Positions 1 through 9,771 are shown, counted from the first letter of the stretch. The stretch: DNA of 64,000 nt from Pyxidicoccus trucidator (GCF_010894435.1 NZ_JAAIXZ010000008.1:428432-492431), one strand, 5' to 3'. Translations and numbers: made by a program. The notes: generated by a model from the sequence alone, not told the origin.

Positions 1-359
1 AGCACCAGCGCGCCCAGCGCCAGCGGCGTGCCGATGATGGCGTACTCCGGATGCCAGCCCGCCGTGGAGAACGCCTCCATGAGCGACTTGAGCTGGCCCC
101 GGCGCAGCGTGTGCGTCAGCTCGGCGGCGCCGAAGGTGAGCCCGGTGAACAAGCCGATGAGGTTGGCGAAGATGCCGGCCGCCAGCCCGCTGTAGAGCCC
201 CACCACCGCGCCCGCCACCGGCAGCACCGAGGGGCCTGGCAGCCGCAGCCGGTTGGAGGCCTGGAGCAGGTCGTGGAGCAGGCTGCTCAGCCTCGCACGC
301 AGGCGGAGCCACAGCGCGCGCCGTCGCGCCGCGTCGGGTATGGGTCCCTCACCTTTCAT
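1..359 (-). CDS. N-terminus of a CLC-type chloride channel (partial)
   Basis: The minus strand is open from an ATG at 359 through the window edge, so only about 119 residues are visible. After a basic, soluble N-terminus the protein has a hydrophobic stretch with LPGPSVLPVAGAVVGLYSGL and then AAGIFANLIGL, which resembles the first membrane helices of voltage-gated chloride channel/antiporter proteins. Members of that family form membrane dimers that pass chloride or exchange it for protons. The selectivity motifs lie outside the window, so the family call rests on the first helices only. It is transcribed away from the peroxiredoxin gene at 555. Another polytopic membrane protein cannot be excluded. 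Confidence 0.55.
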   Translation of the reverse strand, partial: MKGEGPIPDAARRRALWLRLRARLSSLLHDLLQASNRLRLPGPSVLPVAGAVVGLYSGLAAGIFANLIGLFTGLTFGAAELTHTLRRGQLKSLMEAFSTAGWHPEYAIIGTPLALGALV

Positions 360-554
360 TGGGGCTCCCACTAAACAGGTGTGAAGGTGGGCTTCAAGTG
401 CCGTGAGCGGGTTGTCCGGCCGTCGGCACTCCGTCCCGGGCGCTCGGCGCGCGCCCGTCAGGGGAGCGGGCGGCCGTGCTACCTACGGAGGGCCGGAGGT
501 GTAGGGACATCTGTGTGGCGGGACTCCGGCATCGCCACGCGAGAGGGGCTTCGC

Positions 555-992
555 ATGCTCGCGCCAGGAGACGTGGCACCGGACTTCACCGTCCGGGACC
601 ACACCGGCCGGACGCACCGGCTGGCCGACTACCACGGGAAGAACGTGGTGCTGTGGTTCTACCCGAAGGCGGACACCCCGGGCTGCACGGCCGAGGGTTG
701 TGGGTTCCGCGACCAGAAGAGTGAGTACGAGCAGAAGAACGCGGTGATTCTGGGAGTCAGCTTCGACACGTTGGAGGAGAACAAGGCGTTCGCCGAGAAG
801 TTCGGGTTCAACTTCCCGCTGCTGAGTGACACGGACCGGGCGCTGGGGCTCGCCTATGGCGCCTGCGACGACGTGAAGTCGCCGAACGCGCGCCGGGTGG
901 GCGTCATCATCGGTCCCGACGGGAAGGTGAAGGCGTGGTACCCGAAGGTGGACGCACGCGCCTTCCCCCAGGAGGCGCTGAAGCAGCTGTGA
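555..992 (+). CDS. bcp: Peroxiredoxin, Bcp/AhpC-TSA type
   Basis: This 145-residue thiol peroxidase should reduce hydrogen peroxide and organic peroxides in the cytoplasm with electrons from thioredoxin. The peroxidatic cysteine sits in TPGCT near residue 45. A second cysteine five residues on (CTAEGC) matches the atypical two-cysteine arrangement of bacterioferritin comigratory protein. The length fits the family (about 150). The start at 555 follows a GAGAGGGG ribosome site. An in-frame upstream extension to 381 is GC-rich, lacks domain content and is rejected. The gene converges with the DUF1223 gene at 1061 across a GC-rich hairpin. Confidence 0.9.
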   Translation: MLAPGDVAPDFTVRDHTGRTHRLADYHGKNVVLWFYPKADTPGCTAEGCGFRDQKSEYEQKNAVILGVSFDTLEENKAFAEKFGFNFPLLSDTDRALGLAYGACDDVKSPNARRVGVIIGPDGKVKAWYPKVDARAFPQEALKQL

Positions 993-1017
993 AGCCGTGA
1001 ATGCCGTACCCGTGACA

Positions 1018-1054
1018 CCGGGGCGCGTCCGGCTTCAACTCCGGGCGCGCCCGG
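1018..1054. terminator. GC-rich inverted repeat between convergent genes
   Basis: An imperfect inverted repeat (about 14 bp arms, 1018-1032 and 1041-1054) fills the gap between the peroxiredoxin and DUF1223 stop codons. No T-tract follows on either strand, so terminator function is inferred from position only. Confidence 0.35.
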
Positions 1055-1060
1055 GTCTCC

Positions 1061-1804
1061 TCACGACTTCGGGGCCAGCGCCACCGCCGCCGCGCCACGC
1101 ACCGGCCCTCGGGTCTCCTGGAGCACGGCGACAGCGCGCAGCGACGGCCGCTTCCAGCCCGCCGCGAGCGGCACGCGCGCCTCCGCCACGTAGCCGCCCT
1201 CCGGGGCCGCCCTGGGCGCGGGCAGCGTCACCTGGGCGCGTACCACCGCCGCGTGCTCCAGCGTACGGCCGGAGTTCTCCCCTCGCGTCACCCGGGAGGA
1301 CAGCCCCTCCTCCGTGAGCGCGGCCCACAGCTCGGTGCCCGCCGGGGGCGCGGCGTCGAGCCGCACGGTGAGCACCGCGGCGTCCCCCTCCACGCGGGCA
1401 CTGACGCGCAGGGGCACCTTCGCCCGCTTCGCCGAGGAGGCCGCCTGCTCTCGCGCCTTTGCCTCGTCCCCCACGAAGCTCCGCTCCCCATCCACCACCA
1501 TCTGCGGCGTGTAGACGCGGTTGTCGTCCCCATGGAGCGCGTAGCGCCGCTGCCGCGCGCTGAAGGCCGGCGAGGCGTACGCGTCCTTCCACCCCAGGTC
1601 GTCCCAGTAGTCCACGTGGAAGCCCAGGGGGATGAGCTCCACGCCCTCCAGCGGCTGGGCGCGGGCGAGCCGCGACAGGGCGGCGTCGGCGGGCGGGCAG
1701 CTCGAGCAGCCCTCGGAGGTGTACAGCTCCACCACGACGGGCGTGCGCGCGGCGGGTGTGGCGGTGAGCAGCAGCAGCGGCAGGGCGAGGAGCGCGGAGG
1801 TCAT
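1061..1804 (-). CDS. DUF1223 thioredoxin-fold secreted protein
   Basis: The 247-residue product begins with a Sec-type signal peptide (hydrophobic residues 4-18 ending near ARTP). It then shows the DUF1223 hallmark ELYTSEGCSSCPPAD at about residues 26-40, a CxxC in a thioredoxin-like fold. Further conserved stretches are HVDYWD and YTPQMVVDG. The biochemical role of DUF1223 is not established; a periplasmic thiol/disulfide function is plausible from the CxxC. It lies 72 bp downstream of the anti-sigma gene on the same strand, so it is probably the last gene of the sigma/anti-sigma operon and may be part of the response they control. Confidence 0.85.
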   Translation of the reverse strand: MTSALLALPLLLLTATPAARTPVVVELYTSEGCSSCPPADAALSRLARAQPLEGVELIPLGFHVDYWDDLGWKDAYASPAFSARQRRYALHGDDNRVYTPQMVVDGERSFVGDEAKAREQAASSAKRAKVPLRVSARVEGDAAVLTVRLDAAPPAGTELWAALTEEGLSSRVTRGENSGRTLEHAAVVRAQVTLPAPRAAPEGGYVAEARVPLAAGWKRPSLRAVAVLQETRGPVRGAAAVALAPKS

Positions 1805-1876
1805 GTCCCGTCTACGCCCCCTCTCGGTCCGGGGTTACACCGCGCGGCCGTCCCCGCCCGCCTGGCCGCTGGCCCT

Positions 1877-2638
1877 TCAGGGGGCGTAGCTGCGGGTGGG
1901 CAGGCGCGAGCGCACCAGCACCGCCACCCCCGCCAGCACCAGCCACGGGAGGACGTGGGCGGACAGCAGGTGGCTCACCGTCCCGTCCGGGCAGTGCAGG
2001 TGGAGGATGAGCAGGCTCACCCCCGCGGCGGACAGGCCCGCGGCCAGCGCGCGCACGGGCTGGAAGGCGGAGCGGCACAGCAGCACCAGGGCGGCGGCCA
2101 GCGGCAGCACGGACAGCACCACCTCCGAGCCCATGCACCCCATCATCCCGCGCATGGGCGGCCGTATCTGGAGCCCCGAGCCGCCCAGCACCTGCGCCGC
2201 GGCGATGCCCACCGCCGCCAGGGCCACCAGTCCCCACGGCAGCCGCCGCCGCGTCGGAGCCAGCGCCGCGAAGGCGCCTCCGCCCACCAGCACCAGCGTG
2301 AGCAGTGCCACGCCGGCCACCACCATGGGCGAGGCGAGGTTGCCCACCAGCCGCCCGTCCCGGCCGAACCAGGCCAGCCCCGCGACCAGCACCACGGTGT
2401 AGACGGCCAGCAGCACCAGCAGCTCGCGCCACCACGGCGTCGGCTTCGGGTGCGCGGTCAGCTCCTTCAGGGCCTGCTCGCGCGCGGCATCCAGCCTGGG
2501 AGCCGGCACCGCACCCCCCAGCACGTCAAAGCCACCGACGAGGCTCTGGCAGTCCTCACACGAGGCCACATGCGAGGCCAGCTCCGCGGGCAGCGGTCCC
2601 CCCAGTGAGTCCATCACCCGAGAGCACTCCGGCTTCAT
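1877..2638 (-). CDS. Membrane anti-sigma factor, DUF1109/NrsF-like
   Basis: This 253-residue protein has a short cytoplasmic head with a zinc-finger-like Hx3CxxC (HVASCEDC, residues 23-30), typical of ZAS anti-sigma factors. About six hydrophobic segments follow from residue 70 onward, as in DUF1109/NrsF proteins. Its ATG overlaps the stop of the ECF sigma gene by four bases (ATGA), which implies translational coupling. It probably holds that sigma factor at the inner membrane until an envelope signal releases it. The signal cannot be read from sequence. Combining a zinc-binding head with a multi-spanning sensor is less usual than single-pass anti-sigma factors. Confidence 0.75.
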   Translation of the reverse strand: MKPECSRVMDSLGGPLPAELASHVASCEDCQSLVGGFDVLGGAVPAPRLDAAREQALKELTAHPKPTPWWRELLVLLAVYTVVLVAGLAWFGRDGRLVGNLASPMVVAGVALLTLVLVGGGAFAALAPTRRRLPWGLVALAAVGIAAAQVLGGSGLQIRPPMRGMMGCMGSEVVLSVLPLAAALVLLCRSAFQPVRALAAGLSAAGVSLLILHLHCPDGTVSHLLSAHVLPWLVLAGVAVLVRSRLPTRSYAP

Positions 2639-3264
2639 TCCTGGGTCTCCTGATGCAGGGCGGTGAGCAGCTCACGCAGGCGCGCGTAGCCACGGTGGGC
2701 CCGGACCTTCACCGCGCTCTCGGTGAGGCCCATGGCGTCGGCGACTTCCGCGAAGCTCATTCCCTCGAAGCGGTGCAGGAGGATGGGGATGCGCTGCCCT
2801 TCCGGGAGCTGGGCCAGGGCGCGCTGCACGGCCAGCTCCAGCCCGCTGTCCCGGGGGGCCGGGGTGTCCGCGGGGACGCTCACGGGCAGCTCGCCCTCGG
2901 GCGTCAGCTCCTCGGGACGCCGGCCCCGGCGCTGGGAGTCCCGCGCCGCGTTGGTGGCGATGGCGTAGAGCCACGGCTTGAAGCGCGAGCCGGCCTGGAA
3001 GCGGCCCCGGGCGCGCACCAGCGACAGGAAGGTGAGCTGGACCAGGTCCTCGGCCGTGGCGGGGCTGCCCGTCAGCCGGGTGAGGTAGCCGTGCACGGGG
3101 CGGGCGTAGCGCTGGAAGAGCGCGTCGAACGCCGTGGAATCCCCCTCGCAGAACCGCGCCATCAGCACCTCGTCGGACCGGGCCCCGACAGAGTCTCGGG
3201 CCGGGTCTTCTCCGGTACGCAGGGGCGAGGCTCCGGGTTTCAGCGAGGAGGGCGGCAGGGGCAC
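2635..3264 (-). CDS. ECF RNA polymerase sigma factor
   Basis: A 209-residue sigma-70 family protein. Region 2 is at about residues 38-105 (FDALFQRYARPVHGYL, then AEDLVQLTFL and FKPWLYAIATN) and region 4 at about 145-200 (LPEGQRIPILLHRFEGMSF, AEVADAMGLTESAVKVR helix-turn-helix). There is no region 1.1 or 3, as expected for an ECF sigma. It should direct RNA polymerase to a small stress or envelope regulon. The first residues are Pro/Gly-rich and the GTG at 3264 has no good ribosome site, so translation may begin further in, for example near residue 27-35. It is coupled to the anti-sigma gene by an ATGA overlap. Confidence 0.88.
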   Translation of the reverse strand: MPLPPSSLKPGASPLRTGEDPARDSVGARSDEVLMARFCEGDSTAFDALFQRYARPVHGYLTRLTGSPATAEDLVQLTFLSLVRARGRFQAGSRFKPWLYAIATNAARDSQRRGRRPEELTPEGELPVSVPADTPAPRDSGLELAVQRALAQLPEGQRIPILLHRFEGMSFAEVADAMGLTESAVKVRAHRGYARLRELLTALHQETQE

Positions 3265-3277
3265 GCGCGGAGGACTG

Positions 3278-3304
3278 TACCCCGGCCGGACCTTGGCCGG
3301 GGTA
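3278..3304 (-). terminator. Perfect 10-bp inverted repeat after desaturase gene
   Basis: Arms 3278-3287 and 3295-3304 (TACCCCGGCC and its complement) flank a 7-nt loop between the desaturase stop codon and the sigma-factor start, both on the minus strand. It probably ends desaturase transcription. There is no T-run, and an operator role upstream of the sigma gene is an alternative. Confidence 0.45.
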
Positions 3305-3322
3305 TTCCGGTTTGACCCCGGG

Positions 3323-4390
<1,068 letters not shown>

Positions 4391-4475
4391 GGGAGCCTCG
4401 TGAGAGCGGGACTGGGACGGCGCGCAACGTGCGCAGTCCCTCCCCGCATCAACACCCCCTCCTGTCATGCCTCTG

Positions 4476-5909
4476 TCAGGACACGGCGGAATGCCTCAGC
4501 TCTGTCAGCCAGGCCTCGAAGTCCGCGTTCCCATGCAGGGGCGCCAGGTCCGCGTCCGAGGCGGCATAGGCCCCGTCGCTGAACCCCAGCTCCGTGGCGC
4601 GGCGCAGCATCCGCATCGCGTCGGGCGCGTTGCGCGCGCGGGCGAAAGCACACGCCGCGTCATAGGCGATGGTGGGGCTGGGCGTGTGGCGGAGCGCCGC
4701 CTCGCCCACCGCGGCGGCCTCGGAGTAGGCGCCGCGGATGAAGAGGACGCGCTCCGCGCAGGTGTAGGCCGCCGCCGGGTCCAGCCCCGGCAGCTTCAGC
4801 GCCTCCGGCTCGCGGCCCAGGCGGATGAGGGTGCCGGCGTACTCGTGCAGCACCGTGCGGTCCGACGACACCTGCCAGGCCTGCTTCCACCACTCCACGG
4901 CGCGCGCGTCGTCGCCCACCAGCGAGAAGGCCGCCGCCACCGCGTGCGGCTCCACCGGCAGGCCCTGCACCTGGGAGAAGTGGTCCAGCGCGGGCCGCCC
5001 CTGACCCTCCTTCAGCGCCACCCACCCGAGCAGGTGGTGCGCATGGCTCGCGAGCGCCTGCGTGAGGCCCTCTTCCGTCTCCAGCACCTGGGCGCTCAGC
5101 CGCCGCGCGTCGTCCAGGCGGCCCGCGTCGAGCGCCGCCTTCGCCTCGCGCAGCTTGTCCGCCAGAGGCCCCTGCAGCTTCGTGGCCTCGCGGGCCTTGT
5201 CGCCGCCGCGCATGGCCTCCGCCACCACGCGGAAGGCCCGCACGCCGTACATGCCGAAGATGATGGTGAAGAGCATGGAGCCCGTCTTCAGGCCGAACAC
5301 CACGGCGGCCACGCACACCAGCAGGGCCAGCCCCTGCGCCAGGACGAAGCCGCGTCGCGGGCCGAACATCCGGGTCGCCAGGGTGGCGGTGATGTGCCCT
5401 CCATCCAGCGGCAGCACCGGCAGCATGTTGAGCACCGCCCAGAAGAGGTTGGCCACCATGAAGGTGAACAGGAAGAAGTCGAGCGCGGGCGAGCGGCCCT
5501 TGAGCAGGAGGTAGCCCACCCCGCTGGCCACCCCCAGCATCAGCCCGAAGAAGGGCCCGGCCGCGGTGATGAGCAGGTTGCGCTTCCACGGCAGGGGACC
5601 GGGCTGGTCATTGGGCAGCGTGTGGCCGCCCATCCAGACGAGGGCAATGCTCGGCCGGTAGCCGAACAGCCGGCTGGCCAGGGCATGGCCCAGCTCGTGG
5701 ATGAGCACGGACACGAAGACGATGAGCATCCACGACAGGATGTAGACGACCATCGCGCTGGCGTGGCCGAGCGCGGGCGCCCCCTCCACCTGACGGAACG
5801 GCCAGCCTCCCTGGGCTCCGGCGATGGAGGTCCAGGCAATCATGGCGGACACCAGCAGGTGGCTGGGGTGGACTTCGATGGGAATGCTCCCAAGCCTGAA
5901 GCGGAACAT
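4476..5909 (-). CDS. Site-2-type M50 metalloprotease with TPR-like tail
   Basis: The 477-residue product carries an intramembrane zinc-protease core: HELGH at 71-75 in a hydrophobic helix and LDGGH at 168-172, the metal-binding pair of S2P/M50 enzymes. Several further membrane segments extend to about residue 235. The C-terminal half (about 245-475) is soluble and helical with repeated Ala-rich pairs resembling tetratricopeptide repeats, probably a substrate or partner platform. Such proteases release membrane-bound regulators by cleaving within the bilayer. The substrate here is unknown. It lies divergent from the dihydrouridine synthase gene and immediately upstream of the desaturase, possibly in one membrane-lipid operon. 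Confidence 0.85.
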   Translation of the reverse strand: MFRFRLGSIPIEVHPSHLLVSAMIAWTSIAGAQGGWPFRQVEGAPALGHASAMVVYILSWMLIVFVSVLIHELGHALASRLFGYRPSIALVWMGGHTLPNDQPGPLPWKRNLLITAAGPFFGLMLGVASGVGYLLLKGRSPALDFFLFTFMVANLFWAVLNMLPVLPLDGGHITATLATRMFGPRRGFVLAQGLALLVCVAAVVFGLKTGSMLFTIIFGMYGVRAFRVVAEAMRGGDKAREATKLQGPLADKLREAKAALDAGRLDDARRLSAQVLETEEGLTQALASHAHHLLGWVALKEGQGRPALDHFSQVQGLPVEPHAVAAAFSLVGDDARAVEWWKQAWQVSSDRTVLHEYAGTLIRLGREPEALKLPGLDPAAAYTCAERVLFIRGAYSEAAAVGEAALRHTPSPTIAYDAACAFARARNAPDAMRMLRRATELGFSDGAYAASDADLAPLHGNADFEAWLTELRHSAVS

Positions 5910-6003
5910 GGCGACGGACCTTAACCGTTAGGCCCTGGTCGCGCAGGCTGTTGCGCACGTGTCCTGCAAGCTCCCGGTCAATCCGCTAGGTTCCCCGCCC
6001 TTC

Positions 6004-7017
6004 ATGCCGCAGCTCGGTCCCTTCTCCCTGCCGAACCCCTACATCCTGGCCCCCATGGCCGGGGTGAGCGAGATGCCCTTCCGCGTCATCGCCTTCCGCC
6101 TGGGCGCCGCCCTCTGCCCCACGGAGCTCGTCAGCTCCCAGGGGCTGATGCGGGCCAACCAGCGCACGCTGAAATACCTGCGCTACGACGCCGGGGTGGA
6201 GCGGCCCTATTCGCTGCAAATCTACGGCGGCGAGCCCGAGGCCATGGCCCTCGCCGCCCAGGTGGGCAAGGCGTCCGGCGCGCAAATCATCGACATCAAC
6301 ATGGGCTGCCCGGTGAAGAAGGTGACGAAGAACGGCTCCGGCAGCGCGCTCCTCTGTGACGTGCCCCGCGCGGCCGACATCGTCCGGGCCATTCGCGAGG
6401 CCACCGGGCTGCCCGTCACCTGCAAGATTCGCTCGGGCTGGGACGCGAAGAGTCGCAACTACCTCCAGATGGCCGCCGCCCTCCAGGAGGCCGGCTGCGC
6501 CGCGCTCGCCATCCACCCCCGCACCCGCGAGCAGGGCTACTCGGGCCAGGCGGACTGGGGCGTCATCGCCGACCTGAAGCGCCACTTCCCGGAGCTGCCC
6601 ATCATCGGCAACGGGGACGTGAAGACGCCCGCGGACGCGCTGCGCATGCAGGAGACCACCGGCTGCGACTTCGTGATGATTGGCCGTGCCGCGCTCGGCA
6701 ACCCGTGGATATTCCGCGAGCTGCTGGGCGGCCCGCCCGCCACCCCGGAGGAGCGCTGCGCCCTGGTGCTGGAGCACCTGCGCGCGCACCTGGACTTCAT
6801 GGGGGACCCGCTGGGCGCCGTGCGCTCCTTCCGCAAGCAGCTGGCGTGGTACGCCCACGGGCTGTACGGGGCCGCCGCCTTCCGCGCGGAGGTGAACGCG
6901 CTGGATTTGCCCTCGGCCGTGGAGGACTCCGTGCGCCGCTTCTTCGCCGCCGCCAACGCGGACCTCGAGGGCCCCGGCGAGGAGCAGGACGTGGACTACC
7001 GCGCGGCGCTCGGCTGA
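6004..7017 (+). CDS. dus: tRNA-dihydrouridine synthase
   Basis: An FMN-dependent reductase of tRNA uridines. The N-terminal TIM barrel has LAPMAGVSEMPFR, the catalytic cysteine in INMGCPVKKV (about residues 98-107), KIRSGW and the flavin-binding IGNGDVKTP / MIGRAALGNPW segments. The length (337 residues) matches DusB-type enzymes. The ATG at 6004 is preferred over an upstream in-frame start at 5959 because homologous proteins begin just before PFSLPNPYILAPM. It is followed by a strong bidirectional hairpin separating it from the convergent metalloprotease gene. Confidence 0.93.
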   Translation: MPQLGPFSLPNPYILAPMAGVSEMPFRVIAFRLGAALCPTELVSSQGLMRANQRTLKYLRYDAGVERPYSLQIYGGEPEAMALAAQVGKASGAQIIDINMGCPVKKVTKNGSGSALLCDVPRAADIVRAIREATGLPVTCKIRSGWDAKSRNYLQMAAALQEAGCAALAIHPRTREQGYSGQADWGVIADLKRHFPELPIIGNGDVKTPADALRMQETTGCDFVMIGRAALGNPWIFRELLGGPPATPEERCALVLEHLRAHLDFMGDPLGAVRSFRKQLAWYAHGLYGAAAFRAEVNALDLPSAVEDSVRRFFAAANADLEGPGEEQDVDYRAALG

Positions 7018-7042
7018 GCGCCCCGGGCCTCACGGAAGAAGA

Positions 7043-7081
7043 GAAGGCGCGGCCCCTCTATAAGGAGGGTGCCGCGCCTTC
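7043..7081. terminator. Bidirectional hairpin terminator
   Basis: Perfect 11-bp arms (7043-7053 GAAGGCGCGGC and 7071-7081) enclose a further CCCCTC/GAGGG stem, giving a hairpin of about 17 paired bases between the convergent dihydrouridine synthase and M43 protease genes. Confidence 0.7.
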
Positions 7082-7111
7082 GCGCTTCAGACGGCTACGA
7101 CAGCGCCGGGA

Positions 7112-8017
7112 CTACAGCGCCGGCTTGTACGTGGAGACGGCCCACGCCATGCGCGTCACCTGGCCCGCCGTGAAGGCGTTCATGCAGGCGTCGTCGGTGT
7201 AGTCCATGAAGTTGTAGATGGGGTCCGCGCCGGCGCCGGAGCAGGTGTCGCGGCCCGCCGGGCAGCCGAAGGCGGCGGAGGCCTCGGCCGGGGTGTCATC
7301 CACGGAGTCGCCAGGGGCGGCGCAGCCGCCCTGGAACGTGTGGTACAGGCCCAGGTAGTGGCCGACCTCGTGCGTCGCCGTGTCGCCCAGGTTGTACGGG
7401 GCCGCGCTGCCGCCGGGCAGCGAGCTGTGCAGGAGCACCACGCCGTGCTGCTTGTTGCTCGCCGCGTAGGACCACGGGAAGGTGGCCCAGCCCAGCAGGC
7501 CCTGGCCCGGGGCCGCGGTGTAGATGTTCAGCGTCGTGGTCGGGTCCTTCGCCAGCGCCGTCTTCGCGTTCGACTCGTTCTTCGAGCCCGGCGCCATGCC
7601 GTACCACTTGGAGTTGCTGGTCCGGTCGATGGACGTCGTCTGGAACTGGAAGCCCTTGCCGGCGTAGGCCGCGTTCAGCACCGCCAGCTGCTGGGCAATC
7701 TGCGCGTCCGACACGCTGCCCGCGGTGCCGTTGGTGATGATGTGCCAGGCCACGTTCACCATGTTGTCGGCGGCGGCGCGCTTCTCGAACTTCGCGGCCT
7801 CCTCCGGCGTCGGGGCGCGGGCGGCGGCCTCCGGCCCGAAGTCCACCGTGGCGCACGCGCCGACCTTGTTCTCATCGAAGAAGGCCTCGTCGATGACCTG
7901 ACCCCCGATGATCTGGAAGTCGGCGGCCTCGGCGGCGGGCTTCGGCTCCTCGCTCTGGCAGGCGGTGAGGCTCAGGGCGGTAGTCACGGCGACGACACTC
8001 GACCACATCTTCTTCAT
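7112..8017 (-). CDS. M43-family metalloprotease lipoprotein
   Basis: A 301-residue protein with a lipoprotein signal (MKKMWSSVVAVTTALSLTAC, lipobox LTAC at 17-20) and a zinc-protease domain containing HEVGHYLGLYH, the extended HExxHxxGxxH site of metzincin-like cytophagalysin (pappalysin-type, M43) proteases. Cysteines around the site (GGCAAPGD, FGCPAGRDTC) match the family. It is probably anchored in the outer membrane or exported to degrade proteins, in line with predatory lifestyles. The start is followed directly by the lipoprotein signal and preceded by GGAG. A short AT-rich region upstream may hold its promoter and operator. Confidence 0.88.
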   Translation of the reverse strand: MKKMWSSVVAVTTALSLTACQSEEPKPAAEAADFQIIGGQVIDEAFFDENKVGACATVDFGPEAAARAPTPEEAAKFEKRAAADNMVNVAWHIITNGTAGSVSDAQIAQQLAVLNAAYAGKGFQFQTTSIDRTSNSKWYGMAPGSKNESNAKTALAKDPTTTLNIYTAAPGQGLLGWATFPWSYAASNKQHGVVLLHSSLPGGSAAPYNLGDTATHEVGHYLGLYHTFQGGCAAPGDSVDDTPAEASAAFGCPAGRDTCSGAGADPIYNFMDYTDDACMNAFTAGQVTRMAWAVSTYKPAL

Positions 8018-8130
8018 GAAGTTAGCTCCTGGAGGTGAGAAGCCGACCCCGGGATTCCTGAGAAAACGAGAAGCCCGTCCGGTTGGTCCCGCATCAAGCA
8101 GCTAATCGGTTGATGAAGTCAAGATGGTGT

Positions 8131-8163
8131 CAGTGTAATTATCACGATACTGCTGTAATTTCG
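8131..8163 (-). promoter_or_regulatory. AT-rich direct repeats upstream of M43 protease
   Basis: TGTAATT occurs twice, at 8134-8140 and 8154-8160, exactly 20 bp apart (two helical turns), inside an AT-rich island in otherwise GC-rich DNA about 115-145 bp upstream of the protease start. A paired regulator-binding site or promoter is inferred; no regulator is identified. Apart from this the 245-bp gap to the glucosidase gene shows nothing. Confidence 0.3.
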
Positions 8164-8262
8164 TGGCAAAAAGTACAGAGTCCGCCCTGATTTCGGGCAC
8201 ATGGTGGACTCATTTCAACCAATGGGTCCACCTGCTGTCCCAATTCCGCACAGTCCCTTCCT

Positions 8263-9558
8263 TCAGGCCGGGGAGCCCGGAGGAACGAGCCGGCGGCCGA
8301 CTGCCACGCTCCGGAAGTAGTCGCAGGCGGGGGTGGGGCGGCGCTCCAGGGTGTCGAAGTCCACGTGGTAGAGGCCGAAGCGCGGCCCCCAGCCCTCCAG
8401 CCACTCGAAGTTGTCGAGCAGGCTCCAATAGAGGTAGCCGCGCACGTCCACGCCCAGCTGCCGCGCCGCCAGCACCTGGGCCAGGTGCGTATGGAGGTAG
8501 TGGGGCCGGCGCGTGCCGCTCCGGTCATCGATGCCGTTCTCGGTAATCCACACCGGCCGCCCGTAGCGCTTCACCTCGCGCAGCGTCTGGAGGAAGCCCT
8601 CCGGCCAGTCCTCCCAGCCAATGTCGGTGAGGCCTCGGCCCTGCGTGTCGCGGTACTTGAACTCGATGAAGGGCGGGCGCGGCGCGAAGCGCAGGTGCGC
8701 GCGGGTGTAGTAGTTGACGCCGATGAACTCCACCGAGTCGCGCGCCCCGGGAATGTCCACGCGAGTGGAGGCCACGCCCGGCATGGTGACGCGCAGCTTC
8801 CCGGTGGCCAGCGCCTCATGGAAGGCATGGTTGTAGGCCTGGGCGCCCAGCCGCACGAGGGCGCGGTCCAGCGGGTGCCACCACCTGTCCGGCGCGAAGG
8901 CGAGCGTGTTCTGGGAGATGCCCAGCTCCACCCTCCCCAGCCGCGACAGCAGCTCCTCGCGCGCGGCCGCGTGCGCGCGCACCATGTTCTCCATCGCCCT
9001 CATGGTGGTGGGCCCGTCGGCGAGCCCCGGGGGAATGGCGCCCTGGAGGAAGCCGCCCAGCAGCAGCACCATGGGCTCATTGAAGGAGATGACCAGCGCG
9101 TCCAGCCCCTCCAGCAGCGCCGCGCACCGCCGCGCGTACTGGCGGAAGGCGTCCACGCTGGCCGGCTGGTGCCAGGGCGTCTCGCGGTGGAACCACGTCG
9201 GGTGGGTGAAGTGGTGGAGCGTCACCACCGGCCGCAGGCCCCGGGCCTTCATCTTCAGGAGCCGCTCCCGGTACGCCTCGAGCGCCGCGCCGTCGAAGCG
9301 CCCCCGCTCCGGCTCGATTCGCGCCCACTCCAGTGAGATGCGGAACGCGGTGGCGCCCACCGCGCTCGCCAGGCCGTAGTCCTCCTCGTAGCGGTGCCAG
9401 TGGTCCACCGCGCGGCCGCAGCGCGCGTGGGGCTCCTTCAGCTTCCCGGCCCGCTCCCACTCGGCCCAGTCGTTCTCGATTCCGCCCTCCACCTGGTACG
9501 CCGAGGTGGCGACGCCGAAGGTGAAGTCCGCGGGGAAGGTCAGCGCGTCGGTGCTCAT
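8263..9558 (-). CDS. Family 1 beta-glucosidase
   Basis: A 431-residue glycoside hydrolase of clan A with a single TIM barrel. The start FPADFTFGVATSAYQVEGG is the GH1 N-terminal signature, the acid/base glutamate is in SFNEP (about residue 160) and the nucleophile is in ITENGID (about residue 343). EFIGVNYYTR and LLDNFEWLEGW are also conserved. It should release terminal beta-linked sugars in the cytoplasm, as no signal peptide is visible. The chromosomal order suggests a stand-alone gene, divergent from the H1-like gene. Confidence 0.93.
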   Translation of the reverse strand: MSTDALTFPADFTFGVATSAYQVEGGIENDWAEWERAGKLKEPHARCGRAVDHWHRYEEDYGLASAVGATAFRISLEWARIEPERGRFDGAALEAYRERLLKMKARGLRPVVTLHHFTHPTWFHRETPWHQPASVDAFRQYARRCAALLEGLDALVISFNEPMVLLLGGFLQGAIPPGLADGPTTMRAMENMVRAHAAAREELLSRLGRVELGISQNTLAFAPDRWWHPLDRALVRLGAQAYNHAFHEALATGKLRVTMPGVASTRVDIPGARDSVEFIGVNYYTRAHLRFAPRPPFIEFKYRDTQGRGLTDIGWEDWPEGFLQTLREVKRYGRPVWITENGIDDRSGTRRPHYLHTHLAQVLAARQLGVDVRGYLYWSLLDNFEWLEGWGPRFGLYHVDFDTLERRPTPACDYFRSVAVGRRLVPPGSPA

Positions 9559-9742
9559 GGGCGCGGAACGTAGACCGTGGTCGGCGCGAAAATCGCCAGA
9601 ACGCGTCCGGAGCCGGAAAATCGGCCTCGCGCGCGCCGCATTCCCGCGCGTCCGAGTGTCCGCGAGGCGTCGTTTCCGGCCTCCGGAAGCGCCCGATGCC
9701 TAAAAATCGGCCTTGAAGCGCGTTGCAATACATCACCATGCG

Positions 9743-9771
9743 TTGACACACGCGCATGTCACCCGTACTCT
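9743..9771 (+). promoter_or_regulatory. Strong sigma-70-type promoter for H1-like gene
   Basis: TTGACA (9743-9748), a 17-nt spacer and TACTCT (9766-9771) match vegetative -35/-10 elements. This leaves a leader of about 75 nt before the ATG at 9853. It is the best consensus match I saw by eye in the window, fitting an abundant nucleoid protein. Confidence 0.55.
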
